NCBI RefSeq assembly: GCF_000826655.1
Contig: NZ_JXJO01000017.1
Span: 124,001 to 188,000 of the forward strand
Origin: Psychroserpens damuponensis
Lineage (GTDB): Bacteria > Bacteroidota > Bacteroidia > Flavobacteriales > Flavobacteriaceae
Direction of reading: 5' to 3'
Length of the DNA stretch: 64,000 bases
Below, in pieces: positions 51,485 through 59,967 of this stretch. The number at the start of each line of letters is the position of its first letter. Position 1 is the first letter of the stretch. Made by a program: the position numbers and the translations under genes. Below the pieces are notes generated by a model. It searched no databases. It saw nothing but the letters and a program-made list of their open reading frames with translations, and was not told where the DNA came from.

Positions 51485-54250
51485 TCAGTTCTTCAATTCA
51501 CTGGGTGCATATCCAAATTCATCATTAAAACATTTGGAGAAATATGCAGGACTTGCAAAACCAACTTCGTAGGCAATTTCAGATAAACTAAACCCTCTAT
51601 CTTGTGCTATTAAATATTTTGCTTTTTCTAGTCTGTAAGACCTTATAAACTGATTAGGACTTTTGTTAAATACAGCTTTCATTTTTCTGTTGAGTTGCGA
51701 CTTGCTCATGTGTATTAATTCGCAAAACCTCTTGACATCAAACTGCGAGTCGGTGTGATTATTTTCAACAATTTCTTTAAGGTTATCTAAAAACAATTCT
51801 TCTTGCGAGTTTTCCGCAACTTCAGAAGGTTTAAATATCACTTTGTTTGTAAATCGTTTTCTAAGACGTTTTCTATTCTCAATTAAGTTATGAACTCTTA
51901 CCTGCAACTCTTTTTTATTAAAGGGCTTTTGAAGATACTCGTCTGCTTTGGCTTCTAAACCATCTAATTTATCGTTTTCTCCAGCCTTTGCAGTTAGCAA
52001 AATTACTGGAATATGGTCTGTCTTTACATTGGTTTTTACTTTTTCGCAAAGCTGAAGTCCATTTAAACCTGGCATCATAACATCAGAAATTATTAAATCT
52101 GGCAACTCATTCTCAGAGAGTTCTAATCCTTGATTTCCGTCAAAAGCTTTTAAAAACCTATACCTACCATTAAGTGAAACTTGAATGTAATCAACAATAT
52201 CTCTATTATCGTCAACAATTAAAACTAGGGGTAGAGTACCCTCATGTGTATCTCCAGTATCATTTTCTGTTGAATTTATTCCTTGAGGAATTTCATTAGA
52301 AAATGTATGCTCTATACTAGGGATAATTTGTTCTTCTTTTAAATGAGCCTTGCCTAAAGGAATTAAAAGGTGAAAAGTTGTTCCTTTATTTAATTCACTT
52401 TCGGCTTCAATCTTTCCAGAATGTAATTCTATAAGTTCTTTAGATAATGACAAGCCAATTCCTGTACCTTCATAACTATCTTCCCCATCTTGATTCGCTT
52501 GATAAAATCTATCAAAAACATATGGTAATTGTTGTTCGTGAATACCTTTCCCAGAATCTTGAATAGTTATTTTACAATAGTCATTATTTTTGATGGTTAC
52601 TTCATTTAAGGTTACTGAAACCTCTCCTTTATCTGTAAACTTAAAAGCGTTTGATAGTAAATTTGTAATGACTTGTTCTAATTTTTCAGAATCGAAATAA
52701 ACATAAATTTGCTCTTTTTTACTTTTAAATGAAGTCTTTAAGTGCTTTTGTATTGCGAGCGATTCAAATAAATTAAAAATATGTTTAGTAAAAGAAACAA
52801 TATCGTCTTGACTGGTTTTTAACTTTTCTTTACCAGCTTCTAATTTTGATAGTTCAAGTAATTGGTTGATTAATTTTAGAAGTTTTTGGCTATTTTTATG
52901 AATCCAGTTTAATTGTTGTTTGGTTTCTTCTTCTTTGGTGTTTGCCAAAAGCTCTTTTGCTGGCCCTATAATTAGAGTTAATGGTGTTCTAAACTCGTGT
53001 GAAATGTTTGCCAAAAATTTAGATTTCATTTTATTAATATCCTTTAACTGCTCCGTTTGAATGTTTTTAGCTTCAATTAGCTTAAGGTTATTGAGCTGTC
53101 TATAGCGATAAAACAAATAAATAAAGGCAGCTATAAGAATCATAGTTAAAGTTCCGAGTCCAAAAATATTTCTCCAATTCTCACTTTCTTCATTTTGTTG
53201 CTGAAGTTCAAATATTTCTTTTTCTTTTTTCTCGGTTTCGTATTTTGTTTGTAATTCAAGTATTTTATTAGTAGCCTCTTGCCCTTCTATACTATCCTTT
53301 AATACCCAATACTCATTAAGATATTTATTGGCACTCTTGTAATCCTTTTTTGCTTGATAAACATCGCCTAAAAAGCCTTTTATTTCAACAATTCTTTTGT
53401 TTACACCTATTTTCTCTGCTAATGGTAGAGTTTTGAGTAGAATCTGTTCAGCTGAATCCAGTTGTTTTAGATTAATATATACCGTTCCTAAAGTAGATCC
53501 AAGATTTACAATACCGTTTATATCATTTAATTCTTCAGCGATTTTTAAGGAACGTTTAATTAAAGGCATAGCCTCTTTTGGCTTGCCTTGTTCATTTAAG
53601 ACATAAGCAATGTTTGACAATGATTCGCGCATTCCTCTTTTAGAATTAATCTTTTTACGAATTGTATAAGATTCCCTAAATAGTTCTACAGATTTTTCTA
53701 AACTATCCATTTTAAAATAGACAGAACCCATATTATTCAAGGACGTTGCAATGGCACTAGAATCTAAGCTTTCAATACGTTTTTTTAAAACCAACTCATG
53801 ATAATTAAGGGCGTTATTCAATAATCCTTGATCATCATAAATTAATGCAAGAATAGAATAAGCTCTAAGAACATCTGATGGTTGATTATTGTTTTCAGCG
53901 ACTTTGAGAGAACTATTGGCATATTCATGTGCAAGAGGATAATTACCCAACATCCATTGACCTAGAGCCAAATTGTAATAAGATTCACAAATCCCATTTT
54001 TATAATTAATTTCATTTGATAATCTTAATGATATTTCACCTAAAGAATCTGTCTTTTTTGGGTTCTTATTCCAATTATAATATGCAAGTTTATTTAATAA
54101 ATTTACACGTTCAACACTTGCCTTTGGATAAACTTTTAAGCTATCTAACATATTCTGATAATTGCTCTGACCATAGCTAGATATTACGATTAAGACAATA
54201 AAAAAGCTTAAATATTTTCTTGTTTTTATATATTTCAGATACCTTAACAT
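51485..54250 (-). CDS. Hybrid two-component sensor-regulator: TPR, histidine kinase, receiver, AraC HTH
   Basis: 921 residues. A signal or membrane leader, TPR repeats in the periplasm (about 40-330), one membrane helix (about 357-380), HisKA with phospho-acceptor His in ISHEFRTPLTL (about 417), HATPase with NLLSNAFKF and GTGIGLSL, a receiver domain with phospho-Asp in LIISDVMMPG (about 718), and a C-terminal AraC-type double HTH (about 820-921; SLSEIAYEVGFASPAYFSKC). It senses outside the membrane and activates transcription directly. TPR replaces the Reg_prop sensor of glycan HTCS proteins. 34 bases after the TetR gene and beside the NHL genes, it is the best candidate to bind the 21-bp TGAATCA elements. 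Confidence 0.93.
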   Translation of the reverse strand: MLRYLKYIKTRKYLSFFIVLIVISSYGQSNYQNMLDSLKVYPKASVERVNLLNKLAYYNWNKNPKKTDSLGEISLRLSNEINYKNGICESYYNLALGQWMLGNYPLAHEYANSSLKVAENNNQPSDVLRAYSILALIYDDQGLLNNALNYHELVLKKRIESLDSSAIATSLNNMGSVYFKMDSLEKSVELFRESYTIRKKINSKRGMRESLSNIAYVLNEQGKPKEAMPLIKRSLKIAEELNDINGIVNLGSTLGTVYINLKQLDSAEQILLKTLPLAEKIGVNKRIVEIKGFLGDVYQAKKDYKSANKYLNEYWVLKDSIEGQEATNKILELQTKYETEKKEKEIFELQQQNEESENWRNIFGLGTLTMILIAAFIYLFYRYRQLNNLKLIEAKNIQTEQLKDINKMKSKFLANISHEFRTPLTLIIGPAKELLANTKEEETKQQLNWIHKNSQKLLKLINQLLELSKLEAGKEKLKTSQDDIVSFTKHIFNLFESLAIQKHLKTSFKSKKEQIYVYFDSEKLEQVITNLLSNAFKFTDKGEVSVTLNEVTIKNNDYCKITIQDSGKGIHEQQLPYVFDRFYQANQDGEDSYEGTGIGLSLSKELIELHSGKIEAESELNKGTTFHLLIPLGKAHLKEEQIIPSIEHTFSNEIPQGINSTENDTGDTHEGTLPLVLIVDDNRDIVDYIQVSLNGRYRFLKAFDGNQGLELSENELPDLIISDVMMPGLNGLQLCEKVKTNVKTDHIPVILLTAKAGENDKLDGLEAKADEYLQKPFNKKELQVRVHNLIENRKRLRKRFTNKVIFKPSEVAENSQEELFLDNLKEIVENNHTDSQFDVKRFCELIHMSKSQLNRKMKAVFNKSPNQFIRSYRLEKAKYLIAQDRGFSLSEIAYEVGFASPAYFSKCFNDEFGYAPSELKN

Positions 54251-54284
54251 AACTAAATAGAATTTAGATTTTTTAGCTTATCTA

Positions 54285-54920
54285 TTAATGACTAACTAAT
54301 TTTTTATTCCTTATTAACAAATAATTCTTGCGTCCTTGGTCTGTTAAATAAGGAAAGAAAGATTGTATTATTATTTCTTCATACTCGCTAATCACGTCCT
54401 CATTTAAAGGTCTATTTTCAACCCTTAATGAAGAAATCCAGAAATCAGCTAATATTTTGAGTCTTAAAAAAAAGAATTTGTATTCATTATCAAGAATCTC
54501 TTTTCTCATTTCACCTTGTTCAATTAGACTTTTAAAAATTTCGTCGAATTGTTGTTCTCTACTTTTTGATAATTCAATATAATGCTCTCTAATTATTGTG
54601 TCCTCTTGTAAAATGTGTACAAGGTCTACCAGAATAAAACGATATCTATAAATATCACGCATTAATAAATACGACATTTGTAAGAGTACCATTAAAGTAG
54701 AATCTGCAAATTTGATTTTAGTCATACTTGTTTCATAATCCTCTACTAGTTGGAAGTAGTGTGCTTCAATAATTTCATCTCTTTTCTTAAAATGATAGGT
54801 CAAATTACCTATGCTGATTCCCATTTTATCAGAAATTGTTCTCAAAGACACATTTGAAATTCCATTAGCGTTAAATAGCTCAAGTGAGACCTCTAATATT
54901 CTCTTTTTTGTTTTATTCAT
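54285..54920 (-). CDS. TetR-family transcriptional regulator
   Basis: 211 residues. N-terminal HTH VSLRTISDKMGISIGNLTYHF (about 22-45) as in TetR/AcrR proteins, then an all-helical ligand and dimer domain. It directly precedes the hybrid kinase gene in reading direction (34-base gap), so both are likely one transcript. A 26-bp palindrome 15 bases before its start codon is the likely autoregulatory operator. The ligand is unknown. Confidence 0.87.
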   Translation of the reverse strand: MNKTKKRILEVSLELFNANGISNVSLRTISDKMGISIGNLTYHFKKRDEIIEAHYFQLVEDYETSMTKIKFADSTLMVLLQMSYLLMRDIYRYRFILVDLVHILQEDTIIREHYIELSKSREQQFDEIFKSLIEQGEMRKEILDNEYKFFFLRLKILADFWISSLRVENRPLNEDVISEYEEIIIQSFFPYLTDQGRKNYLLIRNKKLVSH

Positions 54921-54934
54921 TTTACAAATTTACA

Positions 54935-54960
54935 AAAAATAGTACATCTGTACTATTTTT
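54935..54960. promoter_or_regulatory. 26-bp palindrome, probable TetR operator
   Basis: Two perfect 12-base arms, AAAAATAGTACA and TGTACTATTTTT, with a 2-base centre, next to the promoter of the TetR gene. TetR regulators typically bind such sites to repress their own operon. Confidence 0.7.
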
Positions 54961-55044
54961 AAGTATGTATCATCTCAAAAAACATTTCAAACATACAAAG
55001 AGGTCTTCAAATCATATAGGTATACGACTAGGATTATAGTTAAT

Positions 55045-55072
55045 TGAATCAATTTTAAAACCTTTTGAATCA
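55045..55072 (+). promoter_or_regulatory. 21-bp TGAATCA element, site 5
   Basis: TGAATCAATTTTAAAA at 55045 and TGAATCAAATTTG at 55066, 21 bp apart on the coding strand. The -7-like box TTAATTTG begins 92 bp after the proximal copy. It serves the exported thioredoxin-fold gene at 55227. Confidence 0.65.
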
Positions 55073-55226
55073 AATTTGAATATCAAGCAAATAGTACCAA
55101 TATAAAGGTTCGTTTTTAATATTCTTTGGGTCATTCTTTAAAAACAAAATTCGGAATGCGTTGTTAATTTGTACTAACAACAACAGCTCATAAGAGCTGA
55201 AAGACAAATCATTTAAATAATCAGTT

Positions 55227-55790
55227 ATGAATTCACTTTTAAATACCAAAATGACAAAATCAACTTATCTCTCATTAATAATCCTGTTATGCGTATCTGC
55301 ACTAGGTTATTCCCAAGAAAATTATTTGACGAAATCAAAATCAAATTTAACAACTTTAGGCAACCAAACCATTAGTACATCAGACATTATAAAATCTAAA
55401 AAAACAATTGTTGTGTTTATCAAATCTTATAATGATGAACATGCGTTTTATGTTAATAAATTAATTAGCGAGAACGAAAAAGGCAGTTTCCCAAATGACA
55501 CTGAAATTGTTGCCATATGCTATGATAATTTAGGAACTTTTAAACAAGTAAAACCAAATATTGACAAGCATAATTGGAAGATTCGTGTGTATATTGATAA
55601 AGACCATAAGCTGGTTAATTATGATTATCTAAACCAGCAATCCTTATTGTCTTCCTCTTTCAATACAAAACCATCTATATTAACTTTGATTTTTGACAAC
55701 AATACATTGGTTAGTCAGTTTTACGGAAATAAACATCATGTAGATGCTTCCTTTTTTGGAAATAGATATGGATCTGTCATATTAGACTAA
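55227..55790 (+). CDS. Exported thioredoxin-fold protein without CxxC
   Basis: 187 residues (ATG at 55227; a second ATG at 55251 is possible). Signal peptide ends ALGYSQ. The body reads like a redoxin/thioredoxin domain: TIVVFIKSYNDEHAFYVNKLI where a C-x-x-C would be expected, EIVAICYDN, WKIRVYIDKD, TKPSILTLIFDNNTLVSQFYG with the cis-Pro position. Without catalytic cysteines it is probably a binding or structural domain. It alone on the plus strand carries the 21-bp element (site 5). Family call is moderate. Confidence 0.6.
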   Translation: MNSLLNTKMTKSTYLSLIILLCVSALGYSQENYLTKSKSNLTTLGNQTISTSDIIKSKKTIVVFIKSYNDEHAFYVNKLISENEKGSFPNDTEIVAICYDNLGTFKQVKPNIDKHNWKIRVYIDKDHKLVNYDYLNQQSLLSSSFNTKPSILTLIFDNNTLVSQFYGNKHHVDASFFGNRYGSVILD

Positions 55791-55845
55791 TTTATTTACA
55801 TAAATTATCCTAAAATAAGTTGACAATTTTTAATAGAGATAGGTA

Positions 55846-55873
55846 AAACCGCTGAAGTCAATATCAGCGGTTT
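55846..55873. terminator. Bidirectional terminator at the cargo/mob border
   Basis: A perfect 10-bp stem, AAACCGCTGA / TCAGCGGTTT, 8-base loop, between the ends of the convergent genes at 55790 and 55893. Confidence 0.75.
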
Positions 55874-55892
55874 AATTAAGAGCAAATTAATA

Positions 55893-57341
55893 TTATGAGT
55901 TTTGATGAAAAATTGACATGATTCCCCTGTAAACCTTTTTAAAATTCAATAGTAAATCTTCACTAGAGAACTGAATTTTATTTTTTGATAATTCCTTTTC
56001 AATAGTTTGCAATTTAAACCTAACCTTTTTATCCTTCCCATCCGCAAAGGCAATAAACTCACCTTGTTTTAACTTGAAAAATATTTCGGCTCTACGTTTT
56101 GGGATTTCCTTTTCACCTTTGGTGATACGAGCATCCCAAGAAAGCCCTGTGCCTTTGCTGATACTTTTGGTAGGATTTTTAACGAGTTCAAAAAAACGCT
56201 CGTAATATTTGGCAGTATCTGGGTCGTTTACCTTACCAAAAAACTGATAGGATAGGTTACTCAAAATCGCTTTGCTTGCCTTTTCACCATAGAGCATATC
56301 ATTTTGAATTTTGTCTTGCATCACATAAATCGTTGAAACATCATAACTTCTCAATGTCGCTGGAATACGATGCATATTAAGTAGTTTTATGGTTGGTGCT
56401 TCTTCCATCAACACAAATGAAGGTGCTCTGTTTCTAACACTCATTTGTTTAATAACGGTATGCATGATGGTTGCAATAATTGGCGCATAGGCAGATTCAT
56501 ACTTTGGATTATTCACAATTGAAATTACTGCTTTGTTATCGCTATTATTTATATCCAAAGGCACTTCATCAGCAGATAAAACCATAAATATTTTTTGTGT
56601 ACTAATTTTTTTAAAAGCATTCGCCAATGTACTTTTTACACCAGCAGTTTGTTTTTCTGATTCTATACCATTGATAAAAGCACTTGCCATTGCTTTAGAA
56701 GTAAAGTCTGAACTTAAAAATGCAACTAGTTTCTTAGTATTCATCGATTGAAATAGAGCAATTAAATGTGGTAAAGTACATTGCTCTGGATAAGCCGTTT
56801 TGAGTTTCCATATCAATCCGCTTAACAAACCTTCCACAGCATCAGCAAAGAATTTAGAACTTCCTGTGGCATCAGATAGATTTTGTTCCAATAAGTTTTC
56901 AATCAACACTTTTGAGATTTCGTTTACGCTTTCTTCATTGGGTAAGTATCTTGGCGCTATTGGGTTGACTCTACTGTAAATTTCATCAAAAGATATGGTA
57001 TAAAAAGAGATGTCTGATTCTTTGAATAACGGATAAGCAATTTCAGTAAGTTCAAAATCTTTGTAATCGTGAATGATTCCACAGAAATTATATTTGCTGA
57101 AATGTTGTAATAAATTGTAGATAACACTTTCAGTTTTTCCACTTCCCGCAGAGCCAATAATCGACACACCACGTTTGATATTGTCGATTTTAAACTTTCC
57201 GCTTTTCAATTTAAAATAGATCTGGTACTTTTTCTGAATATTGGCTTTAGTATCTGAAGACAAAAACACATATCCAATGATTGCAATAACCATGATTGGT
57301 AAAACTGCATATAATATTATTTCTGCTACTGATATACTCAT
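55893..57341 (-). CDS. mobC: Type IV coupling protein (VirD4/TraD-like, MobC)
   Basis: 482 residues. An N-terminal membrane helix (about 5-26), Walker A IGSAGSGKTES (about 62), Walker B FVLMEEAPTIK (about 320) and the TraM-recognition-type helicase motif TIYVMQDKIQND. Coupling proteins bring the relaxase-DNA complex to the mating channel. Its start overlaps the relaxase stop by 4 bases (ATGA). At under 500 residues it is shorter than many TraG/TraD proteins, which suggests a compact all-alpha domain. Confidence 0.9.
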   Translation of the reverse strand: MSISVAEIILYAVLPIMVIAIIGYVFLSSDTKANIQKKYQIYFKLKSGKFKIDNIKRGVSIIGSAGSGKTESVIYNLLQHFSKYNFCGIIHDYKDFELTEIAYPLFKESDISFYTISFDEIYSRVNPIAPRYLPNEESVNEISKVLIENLLEQNLSDATGSSKFFADAVEGLLSGLIWKLKTAYPEQCTLPHLIALFQSMNTKKLVAFLSSDFTSKAMASAFINGIESEKQTAGVKSTLANAFKKISTQKIFMVLSADEVPLDINNSDNKAVISIVNNPKYESAYAPIIATIMHTVIKQMSVRNRAPSFVLMEEAPTIKLLNMHRIPATLRSYDVSTIYVMQDKIQNDMLYGEKASKAILSNLSYQFFGKVNDPDTAKYYERFFELVKNPTKSISKGTGLSWDARITKGEKEIPKRRAEIFFKLKQGEFIAFADGKDKKVRFKLQTIEKELSKNKIQFSSEDLLLNFKKVYRGIMSIFHQNS

Positions 57342-58372
57342 ATCCCAATAGAACTAGATTTTATGGCAACGCTCACAACTTTTTTCAATTGCTTTATTGT
57401 CTTTAAAGCTAATTGTACTTTATTAGTTGGAATACTCATTAGCGAGGTGTTTACTCCAGTCTTTCCCAGTAATTTAAAAGCAACTGCTTTCTCATTTGTT
57501 GGTAACCCCATAATACTTGCAAAGTAGGTGTTAGGATTTTTGACGAATGCTTTTCGTGCTTTGTAGGTTTCTACATAGTTTCGTTTGTAATTAAACAACT
57601 TGTCAAATGTCTGCTCCGAATTTTTAAAAAATGCATCTCTATTGAATCCTCGTTTTACAGCCTTTCCGTGCATTTCTACTTCCGAAGCCTTGTGTTTACT
57701 TCCTGGTGACAAACTGTGTTTGTTTGTCATATCTTTTCTACTCACAATAATATGTATATGGCTTTGCGAACCTTCCTTTGGCATCCCTCTAACAACTCGT
57801 TTTCCGTTTAGTTGATGCGGTGCTTCTTTTTCAAGTTTGGTGATTTTATCTTTTAGGGTTTTGATGTTTCCTTTTAAATTTCCTTGCTCAATTTTTCTGA
57901 TGTCGTTTTTTATCTGAAGTATTTTGGTAGCAAAAGGTTGGTTTTCTTGAATCTGTTTGTCAGTTCCTTTATATATTCTTTGATGCTCAATTTTTGCATA
58001 GTATTTTATATCATCGACTGTAACTTCACGACCATTTATTTCACGATTAAAAGCCTTGGCATAATCTTTCATAATTTCTCGTGTGTACTTTTTAAGTTCT
58101 TTAGAATGGTTTTGCAATCCTTTCAATTCGTGAGTACTTGGGTTGACTGTTATGGAATAAAACTTGGGTTCGGTCTTTTTGAGTTTCGCAGTATTACCAT
58201 CAATATTTTGCACCACTTCTGTTGCTGAAATCTCTTCGCCATATTGATTGAAAAAATGTTCTTGTTCTTCAATTGTTTTTCCTTCATTTTCTTTTTCGAG
58301 GTAAGAGACAAAATCTAGTGAACTCTGTGCAAAATTATTGCCTAATTTCTGTGCTGTTATTGTGATGTACAT
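57338..58372 (-). CDS. mobB: MobB-like relaxase (HxH, DUF5712-type)
   Basis: 344 residues. The metal-binding HUH core is SQSHIHIIVSRKD (about 209). The N-terminal part contains helices around YITITAQKLGNNFAQSS and an inserted coiled region (about 130-190), and the C-terminal RGFNRDAFFKNSEQTFDKLF follows. It nicks oriT and pilots the strand into the recipient. It begins inside the end of the MobA-like gene (38-base overlap). The relaxase Tyr is not certain from sequence; candidates are Y98 and nearby. Confidence 0.82.
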   Translation of the reverse strand: MYITITAQKLGNNFAQSSLDFVSYLEKENEGKTIEEQEHFFNQYGEEISATEVVQNIDGNTAKLKKTEPKFYSITVNPSTHELKGLQNHSKELKKYTREIMKDYAKAFNREINGREVTVDDIKYYAKIEHQRIYKGTDKQIQENQPFATKILQIKNDIRKIEQGNLKGNIKTLKDKITKLEKEAPHQLNGKRVVRGMPKEGSQSHIHIIVSRKDMTNKHSLSPGSKHKASEVEMHGKAVKRGFNRDAFFKNSEQTFDKLFNYKRNYVETYKARKAFVKNPNTYFASIMGLPTNEKAVAFKLLGKTGVNTSLMSIPTNKVQLALKTIKQLKKVVSVAIKSSSIGI

Positions 58373-58919
58373 TATTTCGTTTTTCTTTTAAATTTTCAAA
58401 TTCTTCTTTGGTCATTTCCAGTTTTAGATAGCCACCACCAAAATTTCCTTTTACGTATTTTGTCCTGTCAATAATGGTTTCTAGTTCTTGATTAATACTG
58501 TGATAATAATCTTTATATTTTGCATAAGATTCTCTATAATAATTGAGTTCTTCATTTTCCGTAATCAATGTTGGCGTTCCAAAATCATAGGTTTCTTCCT
58601 CTTTATTTTCCTCTTCGATATTACCTTCTAGCAATGCTTGTAACATGGCGATTGTTGGTTTGGTTTGATGCTTTTCAATATCCTTAATGATAGCCACAAT
58701 AGCATTAAACCGTTTCTTCATTTGAAATCGCAAACTGGTAATGGTTTCGCCTAATCTATCATTTGGCGACACTTCATTGGCTTCAAAAAAATCAATCATG
58801 TCCAGTAAATTCATGGACTGTGATTTTGCACATTTCTTGCAAAATTTTCTGAATTTTTGAGCTACCGAAGTTTTAATGCTCAAACTCTCAAACCGTTCTT
58901 TTTCATATCCTTTATCCAT
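58335..58919 (-). CDS. mobA: BfmA/BtgA-like mobilisation accessory protein (MobA)
   Basis: 194 residues. The N-terminal RHH/helical DNA-binding part (about 10-60: ERFESLSIKTSVAQKFRKFCKK...SMNLLDMIDFFEANEVSP) matches BfmA/BtgA mobilisation proteins. The C-terminal half is acidic and coiled. It is the first gene of the mob operon and lies at the edge of the candidate oriT region, fitting a role in oriT binding with the relaxase. Confidence 0.82.
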   Translation of the reverse strand: MDKGYEKERFESLSIKTSVAQKFRKFCKKCAKSQSMNLLDMIDFFEANEVSPNDRLGETITSLRFQMKKRFNAIVAIIKDIEKHQTKPTIAMLQALLEGNIEEENKEEETYDFGTPTLITENEELNYYRESYAKYKDYYHSINQELETIIDRTKYVKGNFGGGYLKLEMTKEEFENLKEKRNNVHHNNSTEIRQ

Positions 58920-59310
58920 TTTTCCGTGAAAAATTTGTTGATTTTATTGGGCCAAATGCGTTTTTCCGTGAAAAATAAGAAGCATTCAAATTCATCAAAC
59001 GCTTCAACCCCTTATTAACAAAGGGATTGTAAAAAAAATGAAAGTCTGTAACATCGCTCTGCGTGTTACCCTCTTGCTTTTCCATTTCCTCACGCTTTAG
59101 CGTGACAAAATTCCAAACAACCTGACCAAAAAGTCAGTTGCTTTTTAAATTTCATTTTTACGGAAATGGTCATCGAGGAAAGTCAAATCAAAAGATGTGA
59201 TGACCATTAAAAAACTAAATTTTCAATCATATAAAGGTATGAATTTTAACCTGTTGAGCATACAAAAAAGCCCTCATAATAAAAGGGCTTGTTTGCTGTT
59301 ATTTGTTGTT
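58920..59310. other. Candidate oriT / mob control region
   Basis: A 391-base gap without a gene. It holds two exact copies of TTTTTCCGTGAAAAA (58919-58933 and 58961-58975, 42 bp apart) at the start of mobA, a perfect 10-bp inverted repeat AATGGTCATC / GATGACCATT (59165-59174, 59199-59208), the 12-mer GAAAGTCAAATC in its loop (59178-59189), and a terminator at 59268-59293. These inverted repeats next to mobA are what an oriT would look like. The nick site is not identifiable. Confidence 0.5.
59268..59293 (-). terminator. Terminator after the small gene at 59311
   Basis: AAGCCCT / AGGGCTT stem with an AT-rich loop, followed on the minus strand by TTTTTTGTATG. Confidence 0.75.
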
Positions 59311-59508
59311 TTAGATATTGAAAACATACTTAAAATTGTATAGATTTCGTATCGCTTCTTCTTCCAATAGGGTTTCGTATTTCATATAGTGTTCCCTGGC
59401 GTAGTTCTTTAATTGTTCCCCAAACTTGTTTTCTACTTCTTCTTTAGATATCAAAAACAATCGTTGTTGGGTTTCATCATCGAGGTTATTATAATTTAGA
59501 TAAATCAT
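59311..59508 (-). CDS. Small ICE protein of unknown function
   Basis: 65 residues, acidic and helical (starts MIYLNYNNLDDETQQRLF). ATG start. It follows the DUF6876 gene by 11 bases and ends at a clear terminator, which supports a real gene. No family is recognised. Confidence 0.6.
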   Translation of the reverse strand: MIYLNYNNLDDETQQRLFLISKEEVENKFGEQLKNYAREHYMKYETLLEEEAIRNLYNFKYVFNI

Positions 59509-59519
59509 AACCTTTGCTT

Positions 59520-59897
59520 TTAGTATTCACTCGGAAGCATCAACGTATTGTTTACAAAAAACAAACGCAGTTCTTCCAAAGGAAAATCCGTAAAATTGTA
59601 GCGATGTGTTTCAAAAACAGCTCCGTTTCCATCACTGTAAATTATTTCGGCTTCATAACCTATTTGGTCTTGTTTTTCTTCCGACAACCTTTTAAAATCT
59701 ATTGTAATAAAATGGCTTCGGTTCAAAAGACTTTTGGCAATTACGGAAACATCAACAATGAGCCAAAAACAGTTTGCTACGTTGGCTAAATATTTCAATC
59801 CATCTGTAAATCGAGTGCGTATCAATGGAATTTGATAGAGCATTTCTGAACCGCAAAAATGTTGCAGTCCCTCTTTTATTTCGTTAACTTTGTTCAT
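59520..59897 (-). CDS. DUF6876-type protein
   Basis: 125 residues. The pattern FTDGLKYLANVANCFWLIVDVSVIAKSLL, then an Asp/Gln-rich loop and EIIYSDGNGAVFETHRYNFTDFPLEELRLFFVNNTLMLPSEY, matches the DUF6876 family common on Bacteroidetes ICEs near ssb. Function unknown. It follows ssb in one operon, separated by a hairpin. Confidence 0.72.
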   Translation of the reverse strand: MNKVNEIKEGLQHFCGSEMLYQIPLIRTRFTDGLKYLANVANCFWLIVDVSVIAKSLLNRSHFITIDFKRLSEEKQDQIGYEAEIIYSDGNGAVFETHRYNFTDFPLEELRLFFVNNTLMLPSEY

Positions 59898-59923
59898 CTT
59901 AATTTCTTTTAGAGATTAATATT

Positions 59924-59959
59924 AAAGAGGGCGCATCTTTCGACGGTTACGCCCTCTTT
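59924..59959 (-). terminator. Perfect 10-bp hairpin between ssb and the DUF6876 gene
   Basis: AAAGAGGGCG and CGCCCTCTTT enclose a 16-base loop. The downstream T-run is short, so it may lower rather than stop transcription, or protect the ssb mRNA. Confidence 0.6.
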
Positions 59960-59967
59960 CATTTTGT

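Larger units (their letters stand above)
54921..55226. promoter_or_regulatory. Divergent control region: TetR operator and site 5 promoter
   Basis: A 306-base gap without a gene. Left: -7 box TAAATTTG on the minus strand (54932-54925) only ~5 bases from the TetR start codon, hence perhaps a leaderless mRNA, and the palindrome AAAAATAGTACA-TC-TGTACTATTTTT (54935-54960). Right: site 5 of the TGAATCA element (55045-55072) and a -7-like TTAATTTG (55164-55171) for the gene at 55227. Confidence 0.6.
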
